Positions 21,756 through 31,486 of a stretch of 64,000 nucleotides of DNA are shown here, one piece after another. Made by a program: the position numbers and the translations under genes. Numbering within the stretch: position 1 is the first letter of the stretch; each line of letters opens with the position of its first letter. This DNA comes from Adiantum capillus-veneris (taxonomy: Eukaryota > Streptophyta > Polypodiopsida > Polypodiales > Pteridaceae): NCBI GenBank assembly GCA_014529385.2, contig CM043967.1, positions 88,461,278-88,525,277 on the forward strand, written 5' to 3'. The notes below the pieces were generated by a model that made no database searches, was not told the DNA's origin, and saw only the letters and a program-made list of their open reading frames with translations.

Positions 21756-22290
21756 TGGTTCAGCAACCAATGAGAGAGCCTAAATCAAACGAGTCCTACG
21801 ATGGGCCAGAGAACTCCAAGAAAATAGACTTAGCAGAGCTGGGAGAAAGTCCTCGACCTGCTTACATTGCCACAGATCTAAGCCGGGAAGAAGAGGACTT
21901 ACTGATCAAAACACTTAAGGAATTTCGTGATGTATTTGCCTAGTCGTACAAAGATTTGAAGGGGGTGGATCCTAACATTTGTGAACATTCAATCCCTCTG
22001 AAGTCTGATGCAAAGCCAAGCAAACAACGTCCATACACGTACAATGAGACATTCGCCAAAAGGATAAAGGAAGAGATAGACAAACTTATGGAGGCTGAAT
22101 TTATTTATGAGATAGAGCACACGGACTAAGTGTCACCGATAGTGGTGGTACCTAAGAAAAACGGGAAATTACAAGTGCGTGTGAATATCAAGAAGGAAAA
22201 TGCAGCAACAATAAGGGACAACTATCCTCTTCCTATAACGAAACACGTCCTGGAATGAGTAGCAGGCAAGCAAGCCTATAGCTTATTATA
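21756..22290 (+). pseudogene. Reverse transcriptase N-terminal fragment, catalytic core deleted
   Basis: Reads F-R-D-V-F-A, stop, S-Y-K-D-L-K-G, then I-P-L-K...Q-R-P-Y, E-I-D-K-L-M-E-A-E-F-I, V-S-P-I-V-V-V-P-K-K-N-G-K and D-N-Y-P-L-P. These are the first conserved blocks of gypsy RT. Stops occur at about 21941 (TAG), 22127 (TAA) and 22257 (TGA). After K-Q-A-Y-S the sequence jumps to the end of RNase H, so the F/Y-x-D-D active site and most of RNase H are missing. Confidence 0.75.
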
Positions 22291-23640
22291 CCAAGTGACA
22301 GTAGCACCCTCATGGAGTCATGCTATTGTGGAATATTTGACTAATAAGGAGTTTCCAGGAGATTGGTCTAAAGCCAGACAAAAGGCTTTACAAATCTAAG
22401 CAAATAGGTATACCCTCATTAGTGACCAATTCTATAAAAGAGGAACTGATGATCAGCTGAGGTTAGTTCCTCATGAAAATGACTACTTTCCATTATTGGA
22501 ACAAGCTCATGCAGGCATAGCAAGAGGTCATTTTTCAGCAAGGAGAATCGTAAAAATCATTATGGTTGCAGGTATATGGTGGCCGACCATGATTCAAGAT
22601 GCAGCAGAATTCGTGAAAAGGTGTGATGAATGTCAACGTACTAAGGTACCAGTAAAAGAGATGAAATGACTTTAAGACCAATGATGAGTGCTCGAGCATT
22701 CGCTAAATGGGGATTGGACTTTGTTGGTCCTATTACTCCACCAGCGTATCGTTCACAAGCACAATATATCATAGTGTCCATGAATTACATGACCAAATGG
22801 GTGGAAGCAAAAGCCACAATGAAAGCAGACGCTAGAACCACGGCACAATTCTTATATGAATATGGTATTACACGTTATGGCCTTCCAATCGAGTTGGTGA
22901 GTGATAGAGGAACACACTTTGTAAATGAAGTTATCCAACATCTCTTAAATGAGTTTATGGTAATTCATCGCAAATCTGCACCCTACCATCCACAAGCCAA
23001 TGGTCAAGCAGAAGCGACCAACAAAATATTGTGCACAGTTCTTACAAAACTGGTTAGTGAAACAAGAATGGATTGGGATCAAATGCTATATTCGGCATTG
23101 TGGGCTTATCGAGTTGCATATAAAACAACACTCAATGCTACACCATTTAATATGGTATATGGGTTAAATGCAATATTTCCTATTGAATTTCTGATCCCCA
23201 CACTAAGGGTAGCCACACAATTGGATTGGACGGGGCATGAGCTTTCAGAACGATTAGCAGACCTGGAAAAACTAGATGAGTTATGACTCAATGCTTTAGC
23301 AGCCATATATGCAAAAAAAAAGAGAACAGAAAGAGTTTTTTGACAAACATGTCAAGAACAAGGACTTTAAAACGGGAAACTATGTCTTAGTATACACCCT
23401 TAAACAGCATGCCAAGAAGCTAAAGAAAAGGGGAATGGGGCCTTATTTGGTCCAAGAAATATCGTCCAGCGGAGCAGTAAAACTGTCGACTCTAGATGAA
23501 AAAGAAATGCCGAACTGGATTAGTGGGTGTCTTTTGAAAAAATATCATCTACCTTTAACACCGAAAATGTTGTTTCAATTGCATTATGGCAAAGCCTATA
23601 GACAAGAACAGCAAAGAATTCAGGACCAGGCACAATAAGA
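22291..23640 (+). pseudogene. Integrase of the large gypsy element
   Basis: From about 22390 a zinc-binding N-terminus is readable (H-A-G-I-A-R-G-H ... C-D-E-C-Q). The catalytic core is in frame 22666-23286: L-D-F-V-G-P, S-D-R-G-T-H-F, and N-G-Q-A-E-A-T-N-K supply the D, D and E. The C-terminal strand-rich domain continues in another frame (23309-23638; G-P-Y-L-V-Q-E-I). Stops and two frame changes break it, but all three catalytic residues remain. Confidence 0.85.
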
Positions 23641-24244
23641 AGCCAAGGAACGCATTGCTAAGCAAAAGCAGTTTCTCAAGACAATAAACATGGTCACACC
23701 AATGATGACTGGCGAATATCCTCTTTCGACATTCCGAACAATCGAAGCGGATATACAAAGCAAAGAATTAGTAAAGACAATAACAGACTTTATGGATCAG
23801 GACGAAAGAACCATTGACAATTTGGAAAATACGTGGTGTAGTCCTTACATAAAATCTTATGCAGGCACATAACAAGTTGAAATCTATGCATTGCTGGACA
23901 CTGGAGCAAAAATGAGTGCCATCAACTTTGAGCTCTTTAAGAAACTTGGACCAATGAGGAAGCTCCCAGAGACACAAAGGTTGAAAGTAGCATCGGGAGA
24001 TGAGGTGACCATGTTGTGGTCTATTATATTACCAATCACAATGCAGGCACACCCATACACTACCAAGTTCCATGTACTGCCACCAAGTAGATCAGCAATG
24101 CCGTGTATCCTAGAAGTGACATGGATGAAAGCTAATAGGGTATTCATTAATTTGGATACGATTGAAGCACTGTTCAGAAATGAAAACTTTTCAGAACCCT
24201 TCTTATCATATGACCAATACATGTCAACAGGGATTTCAAAATGA
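23641..24244 (+). pseudogene. Second retropepsin-like domain, downstream of integrase
   Basis: A frame continuing from 23690 past a TAA (near 23870) reads Y-A-L-L-D-T-G-A-K-M-S-A-I, a complete aspartic protease signature. It is followed by L-K-V-A-S-G-D and T-K-F-H-V-L-P-P. Gypsy elements normally carry one protease, before RT; this element has that one too (near 20415). The 3' domain resembles the element-0 domain at 12848 more than its own 5' protease. The frame ends at TGA 24242-24244, at the edge of the giant DNA transposon. Confidence 0.65.
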
Positions 24245-24349
24245 CGTGATCACACTATAATTTCAGGTTAATAACAATAGAAATTCAAAATAACAAATAT
24301 TACGTTAATTGACATTCATATTTTTTGACCTGCAAGGAGACTTGGATAA

Positions 24350-24440
24350 CCGGCTTGAGGCCCGCCGGGTTAAGTAAATGGCCTGCCGGGCCCGCCGGGT
24401 AAATCAACTTTCCCGCCGAGCCCGCCGTGGCTATATAAAG
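24350..24440 (+). promoter_or_regulatory. Left-end GC-rich repeats and TATA box
   Basis: CCCGCCGGG-type words repeat at 24360-24430 in otherwise AT-rich DNA. They are followed at once by CTATATAAAG (24431-24440). The right end has the same arrangement facing the other way. Clusters of this kind near hAT ends are typical transposase-binding subterminal repeats; that role is inferred. Confidence 0.6.
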
Positions 24441-24605
24441 ACGACGCCGGTGCTTGTCTTTTTCACAAGAGAGGTACATTGAAAAGTCTTATTCACCAAA
24501 ATTTCTGGTAGCTTTCCACATTCTCAAAGCAGTGTAGCATTAATTTTTTAATCCCTTCCTTATTTTATTGATGTTTTGTTGAGTTTTTTGCGTTAAAACT
24601 TAAAG

Positions 24606-25905
24606 GTATAAAATTTCTTTTATCAAATCATCGTACGTGGATGCATTGGCATATGGTTGCAATTGCGGCTAGGTGTGTCATTGCAAAAGCGTACGATGAT
24701 TATGTTTTATATTGCTCCCAGTCATTCATGCTTCGGCACATGGTTGCAATTGCGACTAGGTGTGTTGCTGCTAGAATGACAGGAGAATCTGTTTGAAAGA
24801 AGTCACTGTGCGTGGATGCACTGGCACATGGTTGTAATTGCGGCTAGGTGTGTAATTGCAAAAGCGTAGGGTGACTATGTTTTATGGTACTCCAAGTCAT
24901 TCATGCTTCGGCACATGGTTGCAATTGCGACTAGGTGTGTTGCTGCTAGAATGACAAGAGCATCTGTTTGAAAGAAGTCACCGTGCGTGGATGCACTGGC
25001 ACATGGTTGCAATTGCGGCTAGGTGTGTCATTGCAAAAATGCAAGATGACTATGTTTTATGTTGCTTCCCGTCATTCATGCTTCGGCACATGGTTGCAAT
25101 TGCGACTAGGTGTGTTGCTACTAGATTGACAGTAGCATCTAATGCATGAATGTGTGCTCAAATAATTTCATATTGTTTCATATGCTCGAATCTTGAAAGA
25201 AGACATCGTGTGTGGATGCACTGGCACATGGTTGCAATTGCGACTAGGTGTGTCATTGCAAAAGGGTAGGTTGACTATGTTTTATGTTGCTCCCAGTCAT
25301 TCATGCTTCGGCACATGGTTGCAATTGCGACTAGGTGTGTTGCTGCTAGATTGACGGTAGCATCTGTTTGAAAGAAGTCACCGTGCGTGGATGCACTGGC
25401 ACATGGTTGCAATTGCGGCTAGGTGTGTCATTACAAAAGCGTAGGGAGACTATGTTTTATGTTGCTCCCAGTCATTCATGCTTCGGCACATGGTTGCAAT
25501 TGCGACTAGGTGTGTTGCTGCTAGAATGACATAAGCATTTGTTTGAAAGAAGTCACCGTGCGTGGATGCATTGGCACATGGTTGCAATTGTGGCTAGGTG
25601 TGTCATTGCAAAAGCGTAGGGTGACTATGTTCTATGTTGCTCGCAGTCATTCATGCTTCGGCACATGGTTGCAATTGCGACTATGTGTGTTGCTGCTAGA
25701 ATGACAGGAGCATCTGTTTGTAAGTTGTTGTACGGTGAGGCATTGGCACATGGTTGCAATTGCGATTAGGTGTGTCACTGCAAAAGCGTACGAGATCTAT
25801 GGTCTATACTGCACTTTTTCTTTCACGTAGAATTTAGAAAAGATCCAAATGGAGTGGCACATACTTATATTTCACAATGTGTTGTTTGCAATAATACCAT
25901 TGCAG
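24606..25905 (+). other. Predicted leader intron of the pseudokinase gene
   Basis: AAAG|GTATAAAA at 24602-24613 and CCATTGCAG|GC ending 25905 flank the array. ATG at 25911 follows six bases later. The right-end transposase gene has a matching arrangement (AAAG|GTAAAA, TATTGCAG|GC). Confidence 0.5.
24636..25800. repeat. 175-bp tandem array, seven units
   Basis: Unit starts (CGTGGATGCA or variant) are at 24636, 24811, 24986, 25211, 25386, 25561 and 25736. Spacing is exactly 175 bp except one unit with 50 extra bases. Each unit holds two copies of GGCACATGGTTGCAATTGCG followed by CTAGGTGTG, so the motif occurs about 13-14 times. The array fills a predicted leader intron (donor GT 24606, acceptor AG 25905). 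Confidence 0.9.
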
Positions 25906-25910
25906 GCAAA

Positions 25911-27395
25911 ATGGATCCTTCTGCTACTTCAATGATAGAGTTCAAAAAGAAAATTAGACAATTGTTGATTACAATTGTCAGTGCACTAGATCTCGACGAT
26001 ATAGCGCAGATTGTTGCAGATGAGTCTAGATTGCAATCAATATACAGTGAGATTGACCGCAAAATTTTGTTGTTATATCCAGAAAAAACAACCGAATCAA
26101 TAATCTCATTACTGAGAAGTTGGGTGGGCAATTTGCCCAAGGTGGCCTCTGATTTGAAAGAGGAATGCCCTCAAGAAGTAGACAAGGGTAAGATAGAGTA
26201 TTGGAACGCGAGATGGAGAGCTGAGAAGGAGAGGTCAAGGCGAGCATCCCACATAGGCACACAGTTTGGCCTAAGCAAGAAAATGTGAATGGCTATCACT
26301 AGAGTTATGGGGAGTAGCCAAGTTGGAGAACCGTTTATTGAGGAGGCTACCATTGAGGGAACATTGGGTTCTACTGCTTCTGCCAGTCACCTGGAGAGAA
26401 GTATATACAATTTTGAATGTAGTATGACTTTGGGCATTCCAAATAAGTCCATTAAGAAGATCAAGAAACTTGGGTCAGGGGCTTATGGCACAGGGTGGCA
26501 AGTTCAAATCAAAGGGATTAGTTTCCTTCCTGCAACGAATACTTATTGTGCCAAGGAGTTCAAAGGACAGGCCAAGCATCAGTGGAAAAGCTTTGCATCA
26601 GCAAGTGGAGTAGATCTCAACCATAGAGGGATTGTGAGGAGTATTGCCCACTCTGTAACGTTGCCACGGTTTCTGATATTCCCCTACTTCAATGGGGGAA
26701 CTTTAGGTGGTCTTATGGAGACAGTTCCCCTTCCACATGGCTCTTTCACGACGCTTGTAGCGCATCAAGAGGGGAAAGGAAAGATCCCTGAAGACTTTAA
26801 ATGGGAGCAGCCCTCTGAAGAAAAGAAAACACGTATCAAGAGCCTGTGCAATCATGCTCCCTCGTTGATCCATGCCTTGGTGAAGGCATTGCGATTCGCA
26901 CATGACGAGGGAGTGATCCACAATCATCTCCATCCATGGAACATCATGTTGGACTTTACCAAGGATCTCACTCCCCGTATTGGAATAATTGATTGGGGAT
27001 TGTTGGCTCTACGTGTTGGCTTAGAGACACAAAAGACCAACAATACCGATGAAAACTGGCAAAAGCTTCATCCTTGGCGAGCTCCTGAGTTACTAGATGG
27101 CAAGAAGTTATGCCCATGGACCAAGGCCACAGATGTGTACGCCATAGGATGGGTGATATGGCAATTTTGTAAGTTTTGTGGAGAGTTCTGTGACTACTAC
27201 AACACATATTGGTTCAAACATAAGGTTTAAGTGGAGGTACAAGCCATATCTAGGATTGTTGTGGAAGGTTGGGTGAGGAAGAAATCCACAGACAGAAAGA
27301 CCTTGGCACTTTTGGACGAAGAATTAGAAAGATTTGAAGCCCAGCCAGAACGATGCTTACGACTTCCCTATGAAATGAGTGTAGCCTTTTTTTGA
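25911..27395 (+). pseudogene. Protein kinase-like (pseudokinase) cargo gene
   Basis: One frame from ATG 25911 has a helical N-terminal region of about 120 residues, then a kinase fold. Visible are the glycine loop G-S-G-A-Y-G, Lys in Y-C-A-K-E-F, catalytic-loop H-N-H-L-H-P-W-N-I-M, D-W-G in place of D-F-G, A-P-E-L-L and D-V-Y-A-I-G-W. The HRD Asp is replaced by His, so phosphotransfer is unlikely. In-frame stops TGA 26286-26288 and TAA 27228-27230 interrupt it; the last kinase helices follow the second stop, and TGA 27393-27395 is the natural end. Alternatively, the first stop separates two genes. Confidence 0.65.
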
Positions 27396-27614
27396 TGGAT
27401 ATATGATGTACTTTATGAAGCAGGGTTTTCTGAGACTTGTGACTTATAAAAGCACTTTTAAGAATTGGGTTTAATGCGCCATGGATGATGTATGAGTAAT
27501 AAAAACACTTTGTTATATCTCAATAGACAAAAAAAATTCTATGAGTTTTGTTTTTTCTCTTAAGTTTCAAGCAATAATCCACGTGGAGTCACTGATTGTC
27601 ATTCATTGACTTAA
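27396..27614. other. 3' flank of the pseudokinase gene
   Basis: AT-rich sequence without an ORF. Its end (27587-27610, CACTGATTGTCATTCATTGA) is repeated at 38340-38360, where it is uninterrupted. Confidence 0.4.
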
Positions 27615-28951
27615 CACTAGAATGGTAACCTAACAGGACATAAAAGTGTCCTTTCAGGGTTTTGGGAAAAAAATCCAAAACCATATTAGATCCACTCATT
27701 TTGAAAAATCCTTTCATGAGCTTATAGTTCAATAACTACTACATATGGAAAAAATGAGAAACTTGTAATTTTTCTCATCCCTTGGTCACTAGAAGCCTCC
27801 AAAGTTGATGGACGAGTGTATTTTGCCCAAAACAGCAATTTCTTACGGTTGATTGCATGTAAATAAGAGTGGTTATTTTTGTAGGACATGAGATAAAATG
27901 ACTCGTTAACTTCAATGGGTTGGTGACCAAAACATATGGTTGATTTTACCTCACTATTTTTTTTTTGGGCAAAAAAAATAGGTAAAAATAAGTTGTATTT
28001 TTGTCATTGTGCGGACCTATCATCAAAGTTTCTATAGTCACGCTCAATAGAGATACTATATACATGTTTTCTTAGTTCCCTTTGGGCCTTTGGATTCAAA
28101 AGGAGCCATAGAGCATGTCAAAAGGATAATGGATCTCTTACAATTGGAACCTTGGGGGAAATGATAAAGTGCTAAATACAGCAAACATGAAAAAACTAGG
28201 TTTAGCATTATGACCTCTAGAAACCCATAGAAACTACTCAATATCTAGCCAAGTTTGTAGTCTATGATTAGATATGGTTACTGCCTACAAAATACACACA
28301 ACTGGCCTAAGAAACTAGCAATATTAAGAAAGTTATACTTGCTACTCTAAAATGTATCGTATTCTTTAACAATCAAAAACTCAACCATCATCATATACTA
28401 TGCTATATAGCATATTAGGTCCCCCTAACCCAAGGAAGATTAACTTTATGTTATATATTACACTTACACAATCAAAATTGAATTTGGATATCAAGAAAGC
28501 CCCCAAAAAAATCATAAAAGTGCTAATTTTGGCCAAAAAACAAGATTATGCAATTCTTGTAAATTGGTCATAACTTTCAATTTTAACACTTAGCTCTCCC
28601 TACAAGCATCAAAACATGTTGAGAACTATGAAGGCCTAACCTCTAGACATCTAAATCTCACAAACATGAAGTTTAGAGTGGTATAGTTGCCAAAAATTGA
28701 AAAAAAGACAAAAACAGGACCCGTTTTTTCACACAGTTTAGGTTCAAAAATGTTGTGCAAGAGTAAGGTTAATGGTGAGATCGATACTCCAAAAAAAATT
28801 CTAAGTTTTTTTCAGCTCATAAGGCAACTTTGTGGATATATAGCACCTAGAAATCCATTCTCATACTCTTCAAATAATTCAAGCAAAATGGTCACTTAAC
28901 AGGACACAAAAGTGTCCAAGGACATAAAAGTGTCCTGTTACCATTCTAGTG
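27615..28951. mobile_element. 1.34-kb non-autonomous element flanked by TTAA
   Basis: Left end CACTAGAATGGTAAC (27615-27629) is the exact inverse of the right end GTTACCATTCTAGTG (28937-28951). GGACA-T/C-AAAAGTGTCC hairpin words lie just inside both ends. TTAA flanks both sides (27611-27614, 28952-28955). A related sequence at 38340-38375 carries the same flanks with a single TTAA, i.e. an empty site. There is no coding capacity. TTAA duplication is the piggyBac habit, but the ends lack the usual CCC start. Confidence 0.8.
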
Positions 28952-29001
28952 TTAAAAAATGGTGGTTAATCTTATATCAATTGATTTTCGTAAGATGGTG
29001 G

Positions 29002-30286
29002 TGATCCGAGCCTATCACGATTTTTAGTTTATCATATTTTGTTGGTTTTCCTTGCTTCTAGAGGTTTACAATAAAAGAAAGAGTGAGAACAACCTCTTGG
29101 AAAAATTAAGAAAAAATGATTTGATAGGAATTTTTTTGACTAGTTCACCGGAGGTGAAAGGTAGAGGGAGAACCTAGTGGTAAAGGGAAGGGAAAATATG
29201 TAAATGTGAAAAGAAAAGATATGATGTGGTTGTGGAGCCATGTACCCATGATTCAAGGGTCATGAGTGGCTCATATCATCATGGCTTTGGAGCCATATGA
29301 TGATTCAAACAAATGGGACCCAAGTGGAAGACTTGGTAAAGGAAGGAACCAGACACATGATTTTGCTGAATTTTAAAAAAATACTTCCACTCCGATCCAA
29401 GAAAAGTTGTCTTCATCAAAGTTGTAGCTGATGAGCTGGAGATTCTGGCCATATTTTTTTTATAATTGTTGCATCTACGGTCTAGGAGATATGGCCAAAA
29501 TGGCGGACACCAGTTTTTTCATCTGTGGTGGAGACCACCCCCTCTACCTTTACACACACATACCCTTTCTTTTCCACATTGAGACCTTCTCTAAAAATCA
29601 ACCATTAGTCTTCTCACCCTCCTCTCCTTCCTCCTCTCTCTCAAGCTCAAAAACCCATCAAAATTCCTCTTCTAATCCTCTCAAGTCATGCTTAATCTTG
29701 TTGTAATTCATAAGTTCTCATTCAACCCCTTTCTATTATTACTAGATATGTATTGATTTTATGTAGATTCTTTACATTTTAAAATAAGGAAGCTCTTGGA
29801 CTCAAGCTATGGAGGAAGGAGTGAAGACAACACAAGTGATGATGGAGCTAATTGGTCAACAAATCACTTGGAAGGAGCTTTTTCATTGGTTGAATGTCCC
29901 TAATCAAGCTTCATTTGTACAAATTACACTTGGATCTTAACCTCACTCCTAATCACTCTCTTTCCTATATAAAGAGGACTTCCCCTTTGTAATTTTAAGC
30001 CTTCCTCAGCCCCATTGAGTCTTTGTATCACTCACCATGAGCCCATAAGCTCATTCATTCACTCTATTCTTGCACATTCTAGAGTGCAAATTGTTTCATG
30101 CTAGTAACCTCTCCTCCTCTTACTTATGTTAATTAAGAGAAATCTTTTATATGTGTGTGAGAGTGCTTGATGTGATCTTGGCTAATCCTTGAGTGGTTGT
30201 TTGGTAATCTACATGCTATTTGTGTTGGGAGTGTTTGAAGTATCCATTTCCTGTACACACACTAAGGTTAATGCTTCATTCATAGT

Positions 30287-30332
<46 letters not shown>

Positions 30333-30447
30333 TGCAGCGGTCCTAGTCCACGCTTCTAAGACTAGGTGGTGCCCTCATCTCATTTCCCTTGTGGCGCAAT
30401 GGAGTTTGTTTTGGTGTAGAGGCTGCCATTCCAAATTTCCTTCGTCA
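29002..30447 (+). repeat. 5' LTR of the Tat-like element
   Basis: 1446 bp. TATA box CTATATAAAG near 29967; (CT)n at 30290-30329 in the transcribed part; ends CCTTCGTCA. Confidence 0.9.
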
Positions 30448-30449
30448 TA

Positions 30450-30470
30450 AATTGGTGCCCCCACGGAGGA
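30450..30470 (+). promoter_or_regulatory. Primer binding site of the Tat-like element
   Basis: AAATTGGTGCCCCCACGGAGG follows the LTR end after two to three bases, the expected PBS position. The matching tRNA was not identified. A related site, ATGGTGCCGAAGGG, follows the LTR of the diverged relative at 56402. Confidence 0.5.
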
Positions 30471-30497
30471 GTTCTCAAGCAGCGCTCTGTCAATCCT

Positions 30498-31001
30498 ATG
30501 AAGGAAGATCCATCAAATTCTCTGAGACTTGCACTATGGTCTCCCCAAGAAGCTCGAGAAAAGAAGCGTCTTTATCAACAAACGGCACGTATGTGGGTAA
30601 AGAGAGTTAACTACACACACCCTTCTTTGCTTCAAGGAAAGTCTTGTAGTCATCAAGTCCCTAGGTCAAAAAATTGTGTTGAGTGCTTTGTGGCTAGTGT
30701 GAAGACACTTCCTTTGAAGCCTCGACTTCAGGTGGTGAAAGCACTCTCAAACTCGGGTATTAACAAGTTTTTGGAGGGGGAGCTACACATCAATGGGGTG
30801 CGGTATTGGCAAGAGGCTACATATGGTGATGCACTCCAACTACTACTAGCAAGAAGGCTCAAGGTGGTTGAGAGGGTAGCCATCGAACCCTATGAACTCT
30901 ACAAAGCTGAAGATGGTCACACCAAGGCTAGGCTAATCACTAGTGAGCAAATTCTTCGCATCTCTCAAATGGTGGGATCCAAGAGAGCTCAACTTCAATG
31001 A
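30498..31001 (+). CDS. Leader ORF of unknown function (167 aa)
   Basis: ATG 30498 opens 167 residues without interruption between primer site and gag. The N-terminus is basic (R-E-K-K-R-L-Y-Q-Q-T-A-R-M-W-V-K-R). The C-terminal part holds E-G-E-L-H-I-N-G-V-R-Y-W and a helix-rich end. I do not recognise it. Some plant gypsy lineages have an extra ORF before gag; this may be one, or the remnant of an N-terminal gag extension. Confidence 0.5.
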   Translation: MKEDPSNSLRLALWSPQEAREKKRLYQQTARMWVKRVNYTHPSLLQGKSCSHQVPRSKNCVECFVASVKTLPLKPRLQVVKALSNSGINKFLEGELHINGVRYWQEATYGDALQLLLARRLKVVERVAIEPYELYKAEDGHTKARLITSEQILRISQMVGSKRAQLQ

Positions 31002-31034
31002 AGTGCTTCATGGAAGTTTGTATTTAATGCACCA

Positions 31035-31244
31035 ATGAATAATCCCATTTTCTACAACTTTCAATCAGTTCAGAATATTAGGGTGAATGTGCACATTGAT
31101 AGAAAGATTTTTTTCCAACAAAGATTGGTCTTCTATTTTGGAGCTGAGAGGTTGAGAGAGATATTGTTGTCCCCTGACCCTATAATATTTCCTATTTTGG
31201 AGTATAATGTATCTTTTGGTGTTCACATCTTCATCTTGCTTTAA
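31035..31244 (+). CDS. Small ORF a (69 aa), conserved in a second element
   Basis: Starts M-N-N-P and contains R-K-I-F-F-Q-Q-R, E-R-L-R-E-I-L-L-S-P-D-P-I-I and a hydrophobic C-terminus H-I-F-I-L-L. The ORF at 56692-56910, in a diverged element, has the same start and blocks (about 60% identical by eye). It is also paralogous to small ORF b just downstream. Conservation at protein level suggests a real product. No known family recognised. Confidence 0.65.
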   Translation: MNNPIFYNFQSVQNIRVNVHIDRKIFFQQRLVFYFGAERLREILLSPDPIIFPILEYNVSFGVHIFILL

Positions 31245-31253
31245 GCATACTCC

Positions 31254-31466
31254 ATGAATCATAGGGATTTATATGGACCTTTCCAACCTCTTGCTAGACA
31301 AACTGTGCATATAATAGCTAGCACAAAGCTTAGGTTCCAAAACATCATAAGGAACTTACTAGGCCCTCGTCGTCTAGCTGAGATTAATGCATCTATCAAT
31401 CCATTTATTCTACCCTTAATAAGATATGATTTGGGCCTAGACGTTTTCATCTTTGTGCTGTATTGA
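31254..31466 (+). CDS. Small ORF b (70 aa), paralogue of ORF a
   Basis: Begins M-N-H-R-D-L-Y and contains S-T-K-L-R-F-Q-N, R-R-L-A-E-I-N, N-P-F-I-L-P-L-I-R-Y-D and D-V-F-I-F-V-L. Start is 9 bp after ORF a ends; its stop is 20 bp before the gag ATG. The homologue at 56907-57119 shares the same blocks. Both a and b fit the pattern K-x-x-F-Q...R-L-x-x-I...P-x-I-x-P...V-x-I-x-x-L. Confidence 0.65.
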   Translation: MNHRDLYGPFQPLARQTVHIIASTKLRFQNIIRNLLGPRRLAEINASINPFILPLIRYDLGLDVFIFVLY

Positions 31467-31486
31467 GAGGAAGGCAACCCACTTTT

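Noticed and set aside
16546-24244. Endogenous pararetrovirus (caulimovirid)
   Set aside because: Flanking LTRs, tRNA-Asp-type primer site, target duplication and an integrase are present, which fit Ty3/gypsy and not an endogenous caulimovirid.
24636-25800. CRISPR-like regular repeats
   Set aside because: The repeats are long (175 bp) and contiguous without unique spacers, and the context is eukaryotic transposon DNA. They are satellite-like units in a predicted intron.
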